Positions 13,981-21,372 of a stretch of 21,461 nucleotides of DNA are shown in pieces. Made by a program: the position numbers and the translations under genes. Source of the DNA: Candidatus Nealsoniibacteriota bacterium (lineage in GTDB: Bacteria > Patescibacteriota > Minisyncoccia > Minisyncoccales > CSSED10-335). Positions within the stretch are counted from its first letter, which is position 1. Each line of letters starts with the position of its first letter. The stretch lies in NCBI GenBank assembly GCA_003557585.1, contig PWOE01000077.1:1-21461 (forward strand), given 5' to 3'. Below the pieces are notes generated by a model. That model saw nothing but the letters and a program-made list of their open reading frames with translations, ran no database searches and was not told the DNA's origin.

Positions 13981-14466
13981 ATGAAAAAAATGTCAGAAAA
14001 AAAATTTTATCTAACAAAAGAAGGCCTAGAGAAGATTGAGCAGGAGTATAACAATCTCAGGCAGATAAAACAGAGCAAAGTTGGCGGAAGAGATAGCGCC
14101 CCTGATGTCTTGCATTCAGAAGAGCTAAATCCAGACTACCTTTACTTTTTGGAAGATTTGAAATTTCTTGAGAATAGAATAAGTGAGCTAGAACATATCT
14201 TCAAGAACGCAGAGATTATTAAACCGTCCAATAGAAAAAAAGGAATTGTTGATGTTGGAGCCACCGTTTTGGTTGAAAACAATGGCCAAAAGGATAAGTT
14301 CATGATTGTTGAAGCTTTTGAGGCTAACCCTGATTTGGGGAGAATATCTAAAGATTCACCTGTGGGCAGGGCTCTTATGGGAGGCAAGGAAGGTCAAGAG
14401 ATTATGATAAACTCACCGGTTGAAACAAGTTACAAGATAAGAAGAATAAATTATCATAGCGCATAA
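13981..14466 (+). CDS. greA: Transcription elongation factor GreA
   Basis: A 161-aa protein (from ATG 13981; ATG 13990 is an alternative giving 158 aa, MSEKKFYL). The N-terminal coiled coil begins KFYLTKEGLEKIEQEYNNL and the C-terminal domain contains VDVGATVLVEN, GRISKDSPVGRALMGGKEGQEIMI, the GreA signature. GreA inserts its coiled-coil tip into the RNA polymerase secondary channel and stimulates transcript cleavage in backtracked complexes. The tip usually reads DLxENAEYH; here it is SEELNPDYLYF, so the acidic tip is kept (E, E, D) but its sequence is altered. A terminator-like hairpin abuts the start codon, and a second terminator follows the gene. It appears monocistronic. Confidence 0.92.
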   Translation: MKKMSEKKFYLTKEGLEKIEQEYNNLRQIKQSKVGGRDSAPDVLHSEELNPDYLYFLEDLKFLENRISELEHIFKNAEIIKPSNRKKGIVDVGATVLVENNGQKDKFMIVEAFEANPDLGRISKDSPVGRALMGGKEGQEIMINSPVETSYKIRRINYHSA

Positions 14467-14504
14467 TATTCGTTGTCATAAAATCAAATTTATAGTATCT
14501 TTTA

Positions 14505-14532
14505 AGCAGGAGAATATCCTGCTTTATTTAAT
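14505..14532 (+). terminator. Intrinsic terminator after greA
   Basis: AGCAGGA (14505-14511), a GAATA loop and TCCTGCT (14517-14523) make a perfect 7-bp stem, followed by the T-rich TTATTTAAT. It lies 38 bp after the greA stop and only about 12 bp before the ispH start. Confidence 0.8.
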
Positions 14533-14543
14533 ATGTAGAACTG

Positions 14544-15389
14544 ATGCAGATAATAATAGCTAAAAATATCGGTTTTTGTTTCGGAGTGGAAAGAGCTTAT
14601 CAGATAAGCTTAGATACCCTCAAGAAAAAGAATGGCGACTGTCAAATGTTGGGCAATTTGGTGCATAACGAAAATGTTATTGCAGACTTAAAGAAAAAAG
14701 GATTAAAATTTGTCTCTTCTCCAGATGAAGCCCAAAAGGGATTGGTGATTATAAGGGCTCATGGCGTAGGTGATGCAACGATTAAAGAGCTGGAATTAAA
14801 AAAGGTTGAGATAGTTGATGCAACCTGTCCTCTTGTTAAAAAGGCGCAGGATTTTGCTAGAAAGCTTGCTAAGGAAGGAAGAGAGGTGATTATTATCGGA
14901 GAAAATAATCACGCTGAAGTTAAAGCGATTAATGGATCAATAGATAACAGAGGTATTATTATCGAATCAGACAAAGAAATTGATAAGATTCCTAAAGATA
15001 AAAGAATTGGAGTTGTTGTGCAGACGACTCAAAATGCCCGGAAGATAAATAAGATTATCAAGAGATTAAAAGAAATTATTATCGATATCGAATTTTGTGA
15101 CACACTTTGTGATGCGGTTGGTAAAAGACAGGAAGAAGTCAGAGAAATTGCATCTCAAAGAGACATCGTCTTGGTTGTCGGTTCCAAGAATAGCGCCAAT
15201 ACTCAAAGATTGTTTGAGATATCCAAAGAAATTAATGAAAAGACTTTCAGCGTTGAAAATAAAGACTCTTTAGATGCATCGATTTTTTTTGATGGAGCCG
15301 AAGTCGGTATTATAAGCGGAACGTCAGCCCCTATTTGGATTATTGAAGAGATAGTTGATGAGCTCAAGAAGATTAAAGAAAATTTATGA
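14544..15389 (+). CDS. ispH: 4-hydroxy-3-methylbut-2-enyl diphosphate reductase
   Basis: A 281-aa IspH (LytB), the last enzyme of the MEP isoprenoid pathway; it reduces HMBPP to IPP and DMAPP with an Fe-S cluster. The three cluster cysteines are C12 (GFCFGV), C95 (VDATCPLV) and C189 (DTLCDAVGKRQ). The substrate residues H41 (LVHNENV), H73 (RAHGV), H123 and E125 (NNHAEVKA) are all present. Length is slightly short of E. coli IspH (316 aa) but complete at both ends. It overlaps ispG by ATGA, which keeps the last two MEP enzymes coupled. The earlier MEP genes are not in the window. Confidence 0.96.
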   Translation: MQIIIAKNIGFCFGVERAYQISLDTLKKKNGDCQMLGNLVHNENVIADLKKKGLKFVSSPDEAQKGLVIIRAHGVGDATIKELELKKVEIVDATCPLVKKAQDFARKLAKEGREVIIIGENNHAEVKAINGSIDNRGIIIESDKEIDKIPKDKRIGVVVQTTQNARKINKIIKRLKEIIIDIEFCDTLCDAVGKRQEEVREIASQRDIVLVVGSKNSANTQRLFEISKEINEKTFSVENKDSLDASIFFDGAEVGIISGTSAPIWIIEEIVDELKKIKENL

Positions 15390-16459
15390 CTAAGATAAAG
15401 AGAGAAAAGAAAAGGACAGTTGAATTTGGCGGAGTTAAGATTGGGGGCAATAATCCAATATTGATTCAGTCGATGACAAATACCGACACCAAAGACCTCA
15501 GAGCAACATTGAAACAAATCAAGGAACTAGAGAAAGCTGGCTGTGAAATTATAAGAGTTTCTGTGCCTGATATAGCTTCAGCTAAAAATATCAAAAGAAT
15601 TAAAGAAAAGATTAATATTCCCTTAGTTGCTGATATCCATTTTGATTCACGATTAGCTATTGAATCGATGAATTATGGAGCCGATAAGATAAGGATTAAT
15701 CCCGGTAATATAGGAGATAAAGATAAGGTTAAAGAGATTGTCAAAGTTGCTAAAAAAAAGAGAGTAGCTATCAGAGTTGGCATAAATAGTGGTTCCTTGC
15801 AAAGAGATATCTTGAAGAGATATAAAGACAGGGTGACTCCTGAGGGAATGGCTGAATCAGCTTTAAGATCTATCGGAATTTTAGAAGAGATGAAATTCAA
15901 AGATATAGTTGTCTCTGTTAAATCATCAGATGTTCTGACTACAGTGGGTTGTTATAGAATTTTATCTAAAAAAGGAGATTGGCCGCTTCATCTAGGTATA
16001 ACAGAATCAGGAAGAGCCATGGCTGGTATTGTCAAATCATCGATAGGTATAGGAGGTCTCTTAATGGAGGGAATTGGAGATACAATTAGGATTTCTTTAA
16101 GTGGTGACCCAGTAGATGAGATAAAGGCTGGCTGGGAGATTCTTAAAAGCCTTAATCTAAGAGAAAGAGGTTTAAGTATTATCAGTTGTCCAACTTGCGC
16201 TAGAACAAGTATTCCGGTAGAAAGAATAAGCATCTCTTTGGAGTCCGTTAACGATGAAGTCGATTTAAAGCCAACCAAAGTAGCGATAATGGGTTGTATC
16301 GTTAATGGCTTAGGAGAGGCGAAAGAAGCCGATTTTGCTTTTGTGGGGATTGAGAAGAATAAAGCAGCTTTTTTCAAAAAAGGCCAATTTGTCTGTAATC
16401 TTGAACCTGAAAAGATAGTCCCTTTTGCAAAGAAAGTTATAAAAAATAATAAAAAATAG
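15386..16459 (+). CDS. ispG: 4-hydroxy-3-methylbut-2-en-1-yl diphosphate synthase
   Basis: A 357-aa IspG (GcpE), which converts MEcPP to HMBPP, the substrate of IspH. The N-terminal TIM barrel contains VKIGGNNPILIQSMTNTDT, PLVADIHFD and KIRINPGNIG. The C-terminal Fe-S domain has C268 and C271 (SCPTCARTS), C304 (MGCIVNGLGEA) and the ligand E311. This is the bacterial two-domain form without the plant-type insertion. It overlaps ispH by 4 bp and is followed 1 bp later by the DUF1858 gene, which is likely cotranscribed. A functional MEP route supports polyprenyl carriers for the wall made by the Mur ligase upstream. Confidence 0.96.
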   Translation: MTKIKREKKRTVEFGGVKIGGNNPILIQSMTNTDTKDLRATLKQIKELEKAGCEIIRVSVPDIASAKNIKRIKEKINIPLVADIHFDSRLAIESMNYGADKIRINPGNIGDKDKVKEIVKVAKKKRVAIRVGINSGSLQRDILKRYKDRVTPEGMAESALRSIGILEEMKFKDIVVSVKSSDVLTTVGCYRILSKKGDWPLHLGITESGRAMAGIVKSSIGIGGLLMEGIGDTIRISLSGDPVDEIKAGWEILKSLNLRERGLSIISCPTCARTSIPVERISISLESVNDEVDLKPTKVAIMGCIVNGLGEAKEADFAFVGIEKNKAAFFKKGQFVCNLEPEKIVPFAKKVIKNNKK

Positions 16460-16460
16460 G

Positions 16461-16670
16461 ATGAAGATAACAAAAGAGAGTAGATTGGGAGAAATTATTC
16501 AAAATTATCCAGAAACGGTTTCTGTTTTTCAGAAATATAATTTGGGTTGTTTCGGTTGCCCGTCTGCTGGTATGGAAACAATCGATAATGCAGCACAGCT
16601 TCATGGAGTAGATGCTGACAATCTCGTAAAAGATTTAAATGATTTAGTCTCAAAAAATGAAGAGAGTTAA
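16461..16670 (+). CDS. DUF1858-domain small protein with CxxC motif
   Basis: A 69-aa protein that consists only of a DUF1858 domain: ITKESRLGEIIQNYPETVSVFQKYN, then LGCFGCPSAGMETI with a C-x2-C pair, then AAQLHGVDADNLVKDLN. The domain is common in anaerobes as a stand-alone protein or fused to redox proteins (hybrid-cluster-associated disulfide reductases), and the cysteine pair is thought to have a redox or metal role. No SD precedes the start. It begins 1 bp after ispG and overlaps the next ORF by 14 bp. It may serve the Fe-S enzymes IspG/IspH beside it, but that is conjecture. Confidence 0.82.
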   Translation: MKITKESRLGEIIQNYPETVSVFQKYNLGCFGCPSAGMETIDNAAQLHGVDADNLVKDLNDLVSKNEES

Positions 16671-17295
16671 CAAAACCATCGTTAATTTAATAGCCGCTGA
16701 TTTTTTCCTTCACTCAGGCTGGGGTTTGATTGCTCCAATATTTGCCATCTTTATAACAGATCAAATCGAAGGGGGATCAATAGAGATTGTCGCCTTTGCA
16801 GCGGCAACATATTGGATTGTTAAATCAGCGATTCAACCATTTTTAGCCAATTTCCTTGATATAATTAAAGGCGAAAAAGATGATTTCAGTTTTCTTGTCT
16901 ATGGTATGTTCTTTGTTGCTTTTGTTCCATTGGGTTACTTTTTTGCCAGTCAGGTTTGGCACATTATTCTCTTGGAGGCTGTGAGAGGAATTGCGATGGC
17001 TTGCGTTGTGCCAGCTTGGTTTGGCATCTTTACAAGACATATTAACAAAGGATGGGAGGCCTTTTCCTGGAGCATTCAAAGCACTAGCTTGGGCTTTGCT
17101 GCTGGAATGTCAGCAGCTTTTGGTGGTCTAGTGGCCACTTTCCTTGGCTTCAAGACAGTTTTCGTTATGGTTTTCATTTTAAAGATTATATCAGCAATTT
17201 TACTTCTCTCTCTTCGTAACAAGATTTTTCCTGAAGAGAGGTTGCTGGTTAAAGCATCCAAGAAGATAGTGGAAAGTTCTAAAATAGATGAATAA
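16657..17295 (+). CDS. Half-size MFS-like membrane protein (six helices)
   Basis: A 212-aa protein with about six membrane helices and a charged C-terminal tail (KASKKIVESSKIDE). The first helices (LIAADFFLHSGWGLIAPIFAIFI), the loop after helix 2 and the EAVRGIAMACVVPAWFGIF segment resemble the N-terminal half of major facilitator transporters. A full MFS protein has 12 helices and ~400 aa. The frame closes cleanly with TAA and the next gene starts immediately, and I see no remnant of a second half downstream. So this looks like a genuine half-transporter and not a frameshifted one. It may work as a homodimer, or be a related small permease family. The substrate is unknown. It overlaps the DUF1858 gene by 14 bp. 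Confidence 0.6.
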   Translation: MKRVNKTIVNLIAADFFLHSGWGLIAPIFAIFITDQIEGGSIEIVAFAAATYWIVKSAIQPFLANFLDIIKGEKDDFSFLVYGMFFVAFVPLGYFFASQVWHIILLEAVRGIAMACVVPAWFGIFTRHINKGWEAFSWSIQSTSLGFAAGMSAAFGGLVATFLGFKTVFVMVFILKIISAILLLSLRNKIFPEERLLVKASKKIVESSKIDE

Positions 17296-18120
17296 GTGGA
17301 GTATTCTTTCTTAAACGGAGAAATAGTTCCAGCAAAGCTGGCTAAAATTAGCTTTGAAGACTCAAGCGTTGCTAGGGCATATGCTATTTTCGAAGTATTG
17401 AGAAGTTATAATTCTCGAGTCTTTCTTTTTGACGAACATCTAGAAAGGCTTGAAAATTCAGCAACGATAATGGGCATCTCTTTGCCTCTATCAAAAAAGG
17501 ATATTAAAGAAGCGACATATAAATTAATTGAAAAGAACAAAGCAAAAGAATTTAATATCAAGATAGTTGTGACGGGAGGTAGGATAGACAAGGGGTTAGA
17601 AATTATTCCCGGGACAGAAAATATCTATATCAATCTGGAAAAGGCAAACGACTTACCATCAAGATATTACAAAGATGGCATTAAGCTTTATCCAATTAAT
17701 CACAAGAGAGAGTTTCCAAAGGCCAAAACAACGAACTATCTTTTTCCTATCGTTGAAAGGAGAGAGCTAAAAGATGATTTTTTCGATTTCTTATATTGCT
17801 CAGATAACAAGGTGTTGGAAAGCTCTACTAGCAGCTTTTTCATTATAAAAGACGATGTCTTAATAACACCCAAGGAGAATGTTTTAGCAGGTATTACCAA
17901 GCGCTTTGTAATAGATCTTTGTAAAGATATATTCAAAATAGAAGAAAGAGACATCGATTTTTCCGAGATAGACGAAGCGCAAGAAGCATTTCTTACAGCA
18001 ACAAAAAAAGAGGTTTTACCAGTTGTCGGCATAGGGGGAAAGAAGATAAACGACGGTTTGGTTGGCCCCAGGACCAAAGAGATAATGAATATTTTTAAAG
18101 AAAAGATAAGTGATTATTAA
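17296..18120 (+). CDS. PLP-dependent class IV aminotransferase (BCAT/ADC-lyase-like)
   Basis: A 274-aa protein of fold type IV. It starts at GTG 17296, directly after the preceding TAA, and opens with EYSFLNGEIVPAKLAKISFEDSS. Key features are the arginine in EHLERLENSA, the catalytic lysine K144 in AKTTNYLFPIVERRE, and E175 in VLESSTSSFFII, followed by TPKENVLAGITKRFVIDLC. The family includes branched-chain aminotransferase (IlvE), D-amino acid aminotransferase (Dat) and 4-amino-4-deoxychorismate lyase (PabC). The motifs do not separate these, so substrate is left open; D-amino acid supply for the wall or BCAA metabolism are both plausible. It ends the ispH operon: a promoter for dnaG starts 1 bp after its stop. 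Confidence 0.82.
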   Translation: MEYSFLNGEIVPAKLAKISFEDSSVARAYAIFEVLRSYNSRVFLFDEHLERLENSATIMGISLPLSKKDIKEATYKLIEKNKAKEFNIKIVVTGGRIDKGLEIIPGTENIYINLEKANDLPSRYYKDGIKLYPINHKREFPKAKTTNYLFPIVERRELKDDFFDFLYCSDNKVLESSTSSFFIIKDDVLITPKENVLAGITKRFVIDLCKDIFKIEERDIDFSEIDEAQEAFLTATKKEVLPVVGIGGKKINDGLVGPRTKEIMNIFKEKISDY

Positions 18121-18149
18121 TTGAAAAAGAGAGGTAAATAAGATAAAAT
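18121..18149 (+). promoter_or_regulatory. Promoter of dnaG-rpoD
   Basis: TTGAAA (18121-18126) and TAAAAT (18144-18149) are exactly 17 bp apart, right after the PLP-enzyme stop. The start near 18156 leaves a leader of only about 6 nt before the ATG at 18162. Confidence 0.65.
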
Positions 18150-18161
18150 TATCTATTAAAT

Positions 18162-19886
18162 ATGGATAGCTCTCCAATAGATGAAATAAAAAACAGACTT
18201 GATCTTGTTGAGGTTGTTAAAGAGTATATCAAGTTGCAAAAATCGGGAGTTAACTATAGAGCTCTTTGTCCTTTTCATTCTGAAAAGACACCATCTTTCT
18301 TTGTTAGTCCCTCTCGGCAGATATGGCACTGTTTTGGGTCATGTAGTGAAGGAGGAGATATCTTCAAGTTCATTATGAAGATCGAAGGAGTTGAATTTGG
18401 TGATGCTTTGCGTATATTGGCAGCAAAGGCTGGAATTGAACTTAAAAGACAAGATCCTAGAGTCAAGACAGAGAGACAGAGAGCGTATGAGATATCTGAA
18501 TGGGCCACTCGTTTTTTTGAAAAACAACTTCAAGAAAATGTTGGCAAAAAGGCAAAGGAATATCTATTGAAAAGAGGTATTAGCAATGAGAGTATTCAAG
18601 AATGGCGCATCGGCTATTCAGTAGACGAATGGGACAGCTTGATTAATTTCTTATCTGGTAAAGGATACTCTCAAGAAGAGGTTGAAAAAGCTGGTCTTGC
18701 AGTTAAGAAAGAAGGGGCAAATCGTTTTTATGATAGATTTAGAGGACGGATTATATTCCCCGTCTTCGATTTTAGCTCTCAGCCAATCGGCTTTGGTGGT
18801 CGCATATTTGATCCCAGCGGCAACAGAGACAAAGAGGCAAAATATCTTAATACACCCAACACGATAATCTATGACAAGAGCAAGGTTCTTTATGGTTTGA
18901 ATAAAGCCAGAAACGATATTAGAAAGAATGACTTCTCTGTTTTGGTTGAAGGATATACCGATGTGATTATGTCTTGCCAGGCAGGAGTTAAAAACGTTGT
19001 GGCAACCTCTGGCACTGCATTAACAGCATATCAACTAGAAGTCTTGAAGAGATATAGTAGCAATATAATCACTGCTTTTGATATGGATATCGCTGGGGAC
19101 TCAGCGACCAAAAGAGGCATAGAGATGGCTCAAGCAAAAGACTTCAATATCAAAGTAGCTCTTATGCCTGAAGGCTTAGACCCTGCCGATCTTGTCGCTA
19201 AAGATTCTAAAAGATGGAAAGAAGTTATCAAAAACTCATTGTCAATTATATCTTTCTATTTCGAAACTGCTTTCTCTCGTTTTAATTGCGATAAGCCAGA
19301 AGACAAAAAGAAGATTGCTGAGATGGTTCTGCCGGTTATCAATAAGATAGCAAGCAATATTGAAAAAGACTTTTGGGTTCAAGAGCTTGCCAAGAAACTC
19401 AAAGTTAAAGACTCTGCCGTTATCGAGGACTTGAATAAGTTGAAAGGTGAATCAGACAACTATACAAAAGAAGAGGTCAAGCAGGTTAAAAAAAAGAGCA
19501 GAAATGCGATGTTGGAAGAGAGAATTCTGATGCTTTTAATCCAGAATAAAGAGATTTGCGAAAAGATAGATTCTTTTGATTTATCGTTTCTTTCTCAAGA
19601 CACTTGTGATATAATCATTGACATCCAAAAAGAAGGCATCGATTCTCCGAAAGTTAAAGAAAGGATAGGTCATCTCGATCTTAAAGAGAGCGATTTAGAC
19701 TCAATCGACTTAGAAGAAGAGATTAATAACTGTCTTTCTGAGATAAAAGGGCTTAAAATCAGAGAAAAGCTAAATGAGATATCAACCAAGATAAAAGAAG
19801 CCGAAGATAAGTCTAATTTCGATGAAGCCGAGAATTTCAAAAAAGAGTTTGATAAATATTGCAAAAAATTGGCTGATATAAGTTAG
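18162..19886 (+). CDS. dnaG: DNA primase
   Basis: A 574-aa DnaG, which lays RNA primers for replication. The N-terminal zinc domain is C36-x2-H39 ... C57-x3-C61 (CPFHSEKTPSF, WHCFGSCSEGGDIFKF). The last pair has one extra residue compared with the usual C-x2-C. The catalytic core follows (YLLKRGIS, RFRGRIIFPVFD, PIGFGGR), then a TOPRIM domain: VLVEGYTDVI, with the metal acids in ITAFDMDIAGDSA. The C-terminal ~150 residues are helical and charged, the helicase-binding region. It has a promoter just upstream and rpoD 8 bp downstream, the classic macromolecular-synthesis arrangement, here without rpsU in front. Confidence 0.96.
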   Translation: MDSSPIDEIKNRLDLVEVVKEYIKLQKSGVNYRALCPFHSEKTPSFFVSPSRQIWHCFGSCSEGGDIFKFIMKIEGVEFGDALRILAAKAGIELKRQDPRVKTERQRAYEISEWATRFFEKQLQENVGKKAKEYLLKRGISNESIQEWRIGYSVDEWDSLINFLSGKGYSQEEVEKAGLAVKKEGANRFYDRFRGRIIFPVFDFSSQPIGFGGRIFDPSGNRDKEAKYLNTPNTIIYDKSKVLYGLNKARNDIRKNDFSVLVEGYTDVIMSCQAGVKNVVATSGTALTAYQLEVLKRYSSNIITAFDMDIAGDSATKRGIEMAQAKDFNIKVALMPEGLDPADLVAKDSKRWKEVIKNSLSIISFYFETAFSRFNCDKPEDKKKIAEMVLPVINKIASNIEKDFWVQELAKKLKVKDSAVIEDLNKLKGESDNYTKEEVKQVKKKSRNAMLEERILMLLIQNKEICEKIDSFDLSFLSQDTCDIIIDIQKEGIDSPKVKERIGHLDLKESDLDSIDLEEEINNCLSEIKGLKIREKLNEISTKIKEAEDKSNFDEAENFKKEFDKYCKKLADIS

Positions 19887-19894
19887 CAACTAAA

Positions 19895-21166
19895 ATGGCT
19901 TTAAAAAAGAAAAAAACAATCTCAAAAAACATCAAAAAGCCTCTTAAAAAGAAGAAAGTTCAGGTGATTAAAAAACCTGTTAAAAAGAAGAAAGTTCAGG
20001 TGATTAAAAAACCTGTTAAAAAGAGGGTAGTTAATCCAGTGAAAAAAAAGGTTGGTCCTAAAAAGAAGTTAGCCAGTAAAAAAGTAGTCAAAAGAAGCAG
20101 AAAGAGGAATATCTTTAAAGAAGATGAAGTTAATAAGCTTTTTGACAAGGGGAGGCAGAGAGGGTTCGTCACAATATCCGAGATTATCTATCTTTTTCCT
20201 AATTTTGAAAAAGATTTAGATGGACTGGAAGAGCTTTATGATAATTTGAAAAGAGAGGGCGTGGAAGTTAAAGAGAGGGCAGAGTATTTGAAGACAAGAG
20301 AAGATGGTGATAGCCAAATAAAACCTCAAGCTGGTCTCAAGATAGATTCAATTCAGATGTATCTGAAAGAGATATCTAGAACATCCTTCTTAACCGCTGA
20401 TCAAGAAAAAGAGCTTGCTAGAGAGATTGAAAAAGGCAATGCTCAAGCGACAGCGATGCTTATCAAGGCTAACCTTCGTTTGGTCGTCTCTATCGCTAAG
20501 AAATATATTGGTAAAGCTAGCAATCTTACTCTCTTGGACCTAATTCAAGAAGGCAACCTTGGTCTTTTCAGGGCAGTCGAGAAGTTTGATTGGCGCAGAG
20601 GCTATAAGTTCTCTACTTATGCCACCTGGTGGATTAGGCAAGCAATTAATAGAGCTTTAGCTGACCAGGCAAGAACAATTCGCATTCCTGTTCATATGAT
20701 TGAGACAATCTCTAAGTATAGCAAAATTAGAAGAGATCTATTGCAAGGACTTGGTAGAGAGCCATCGACAGAAGAAATTGCTGCTGAGATGGGCCTGGCA
20801 ATAGAAAAAGTTAACCATATCACCAAGATCTTCCAGAGAACAGCGTCTCTTGAAGCTCCAGTTAGCGATGATGCTGATAGTAGTGTTTTAGCTGACTTTG
20901 TTAAAGACAACAAGATAATATCACCTTCAAACGAAGCAGGGAGAAGCCTCTTAAGGGAAAGACTCCAAGATATTTTGGTTGACTTAAGTCCCAGAGAACA
21001 AGAGATACTTTCAATGAGGTTTGGCCTTAGAGATGGAGTTACCCATACTCTTGAAGAGGTGGGTCAGAAATTTGGAGTTACCAGAGAGAGAATAAGGCAG
21101 ATTGAGGCTAAATCTCTAGAGAAGATAAGGCAACACAGATCTGTTGGTAAGTTAAAAGGCTATTAA
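19895..21166 (+). CDS. rpoD: Primary sigma factor (sigma-70, RpoD)
   Basis: A 423-aa primary sigma factor. Residues 1-70 are an extreme lysine-rich tail with a perfect 12-residue tandem repeat. A region-1.1-like domain follows (NKLFDKGRQRGFVTISEIIYLFP), then region 1.2 (DSIQMYLKEISRTSFLT), region 2 (LTLLDLIQEGNLGLFRAVEKF; YKFSTYATWWIRQAINRAL, the -10 recognition and melting part), region 3 (IPVHMIETISK...) and region 4 (SPREQEILSMRFGLRDG; VTRERIRQIEAKSLEKIR, -35 recognition). The -10 and -35 motifs seen through the window (TTGACA/TAKAAT) fit this factor. It follows dnaG by 8 bp and has no SD. The tail is discussed in the findings. Confidence 0.97.
   Translation: MALKKKKTISKNIKKPLKKKKVQVIKKPVKKKKVQVIKKPVKKRVVNPVKKKVGPKKKLASKKVVKRSRKRNIFKEDEVNKLFDKGRQRGFVTISEIIYLFPNFEKDLDGLEELYDNLKREGVEVKERAEYLKTREDGDSQIKPQAGLKIDSIQMYLKEISRTSFLTADQEKELAREIEKGNAQATAMLIKANLRLVVSIAKKYIGKASNLTLLDLIQEGNLGLFRAVEKFDWRRGYKFSTYATWWIRQAINRALADQARTIRIPVHMIETISKYSKIRRDLLQGLGREPSTEEIAAEMGLAIEKVNHITKIFQRTASLEAPVSDDADSSVLADFVKDNKIISPSNEAGRSLLRERLQDILVDLSPREQEILSMRFGLRDGVTHTLEEVGQKFGVTRERIRQIEAKSLEKIRQHRSVGKLKGY
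19945..20025 (+). repeat. Perfect 36-bp tandem repeat inside rpoD
   Basis: Bases 19945-19980 and 19981-20016 are identical 36-mers, and the first 9 bases of a third copy follow (20017-20025). In frame they encode two copies of a 12-residue Lys-rich unit (KKKKVQVIKKPV). Absence of any synonymous change points to recent slippage or unequal exchange. Confidence 0.95.
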
Positions 21167-21170
21167 TCTT

Positions 21171-21199
21171 TTGACTTTAGGCTTAAAAGTTGCTAGAAT
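21171..21199 (+). promoter_or_regulatory. Promoter of tRNA-Asn
   Basis: TTGACT (21171-21176) and TAGAAT (21194-21199) are 17 bp apart, 5 bp after the rpoD stop. The start near 21206 gives a ~17-nt 5' extension to be removed by RNase P. Confidence 0.7.
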
Positions 21200-21222
21200 T
21201 TTCAACGTTTCAAACACTATAT

Positions 21223-21294
21223 TCCGCGGTAGCTCAGTGGTAGAGCGACCGGCTGTTAACCGGTTGGCCGTAGGTTCGAATCCTACCCGCGGAG
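21223..21294 (+). tRNA. tRNA-Asn (anticodon GTT)
   Basis: A complete cloverleaf of 72 nt. Acceptor stem TCCGCGG/CCGCGGA; D arm GCTC-AGTGGTA-GAGC; anticodon stem ACCGG/CCGGT with loop CTGTTAA, anticodon GTT at 21255-21257; variable loop TGGCC; T arm GTAGG-TTCGAAT-CCTAC. The discriminator base is G, as expected for Asn. CCA is not encoded (GCAG follows), so it must be added by a nucleotidyltransferase. It decodes AAC and AAT. Confidence 0.97.
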
Positions 21295-21305
21295 CAGAGC
21301 TTAAG

Positions 21306-21329
21306 CCAACTCAAGAGGGTTGGTTTTTT
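21306..21329 (+). terminator. Terminator of tRNA-Asn
   Basis: CCAAC (21306-21310) pairs with GTTGG (21319-21323), followed by TTTTTT. It ends the tRNA transcript about 11 nt after the mature 3' end. Confidence 0.8.
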
Positions 21330-21330
21330 C

Positions 21331-21359
21331 TTGACCAACAGATATATTAAAGCTACAAT
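21331..21359 (+). promoter_or_regulatory. Promoter pointing out of the window
   Basis: TTGACC (21331-21336) and TACAAT (21354-21359) are 17 bp apart. A perfect 14-bp palindrome, TTTTCTATAGAAAA (21359-21372), lies over the predicted start and may be an operator. The transcript would run into the unseen downstream sequence. Confidence 0.55.
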
Positions 21360-21372
21360 TTTCTATAGAAAA

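Noticed and set aside
15988..16473. 161-aa minus-strand frame across the end of ispG
   Set aside because: Shadow of ispG, whose Fe-S motifs fix the plus-strand frame; no promoter or family features.
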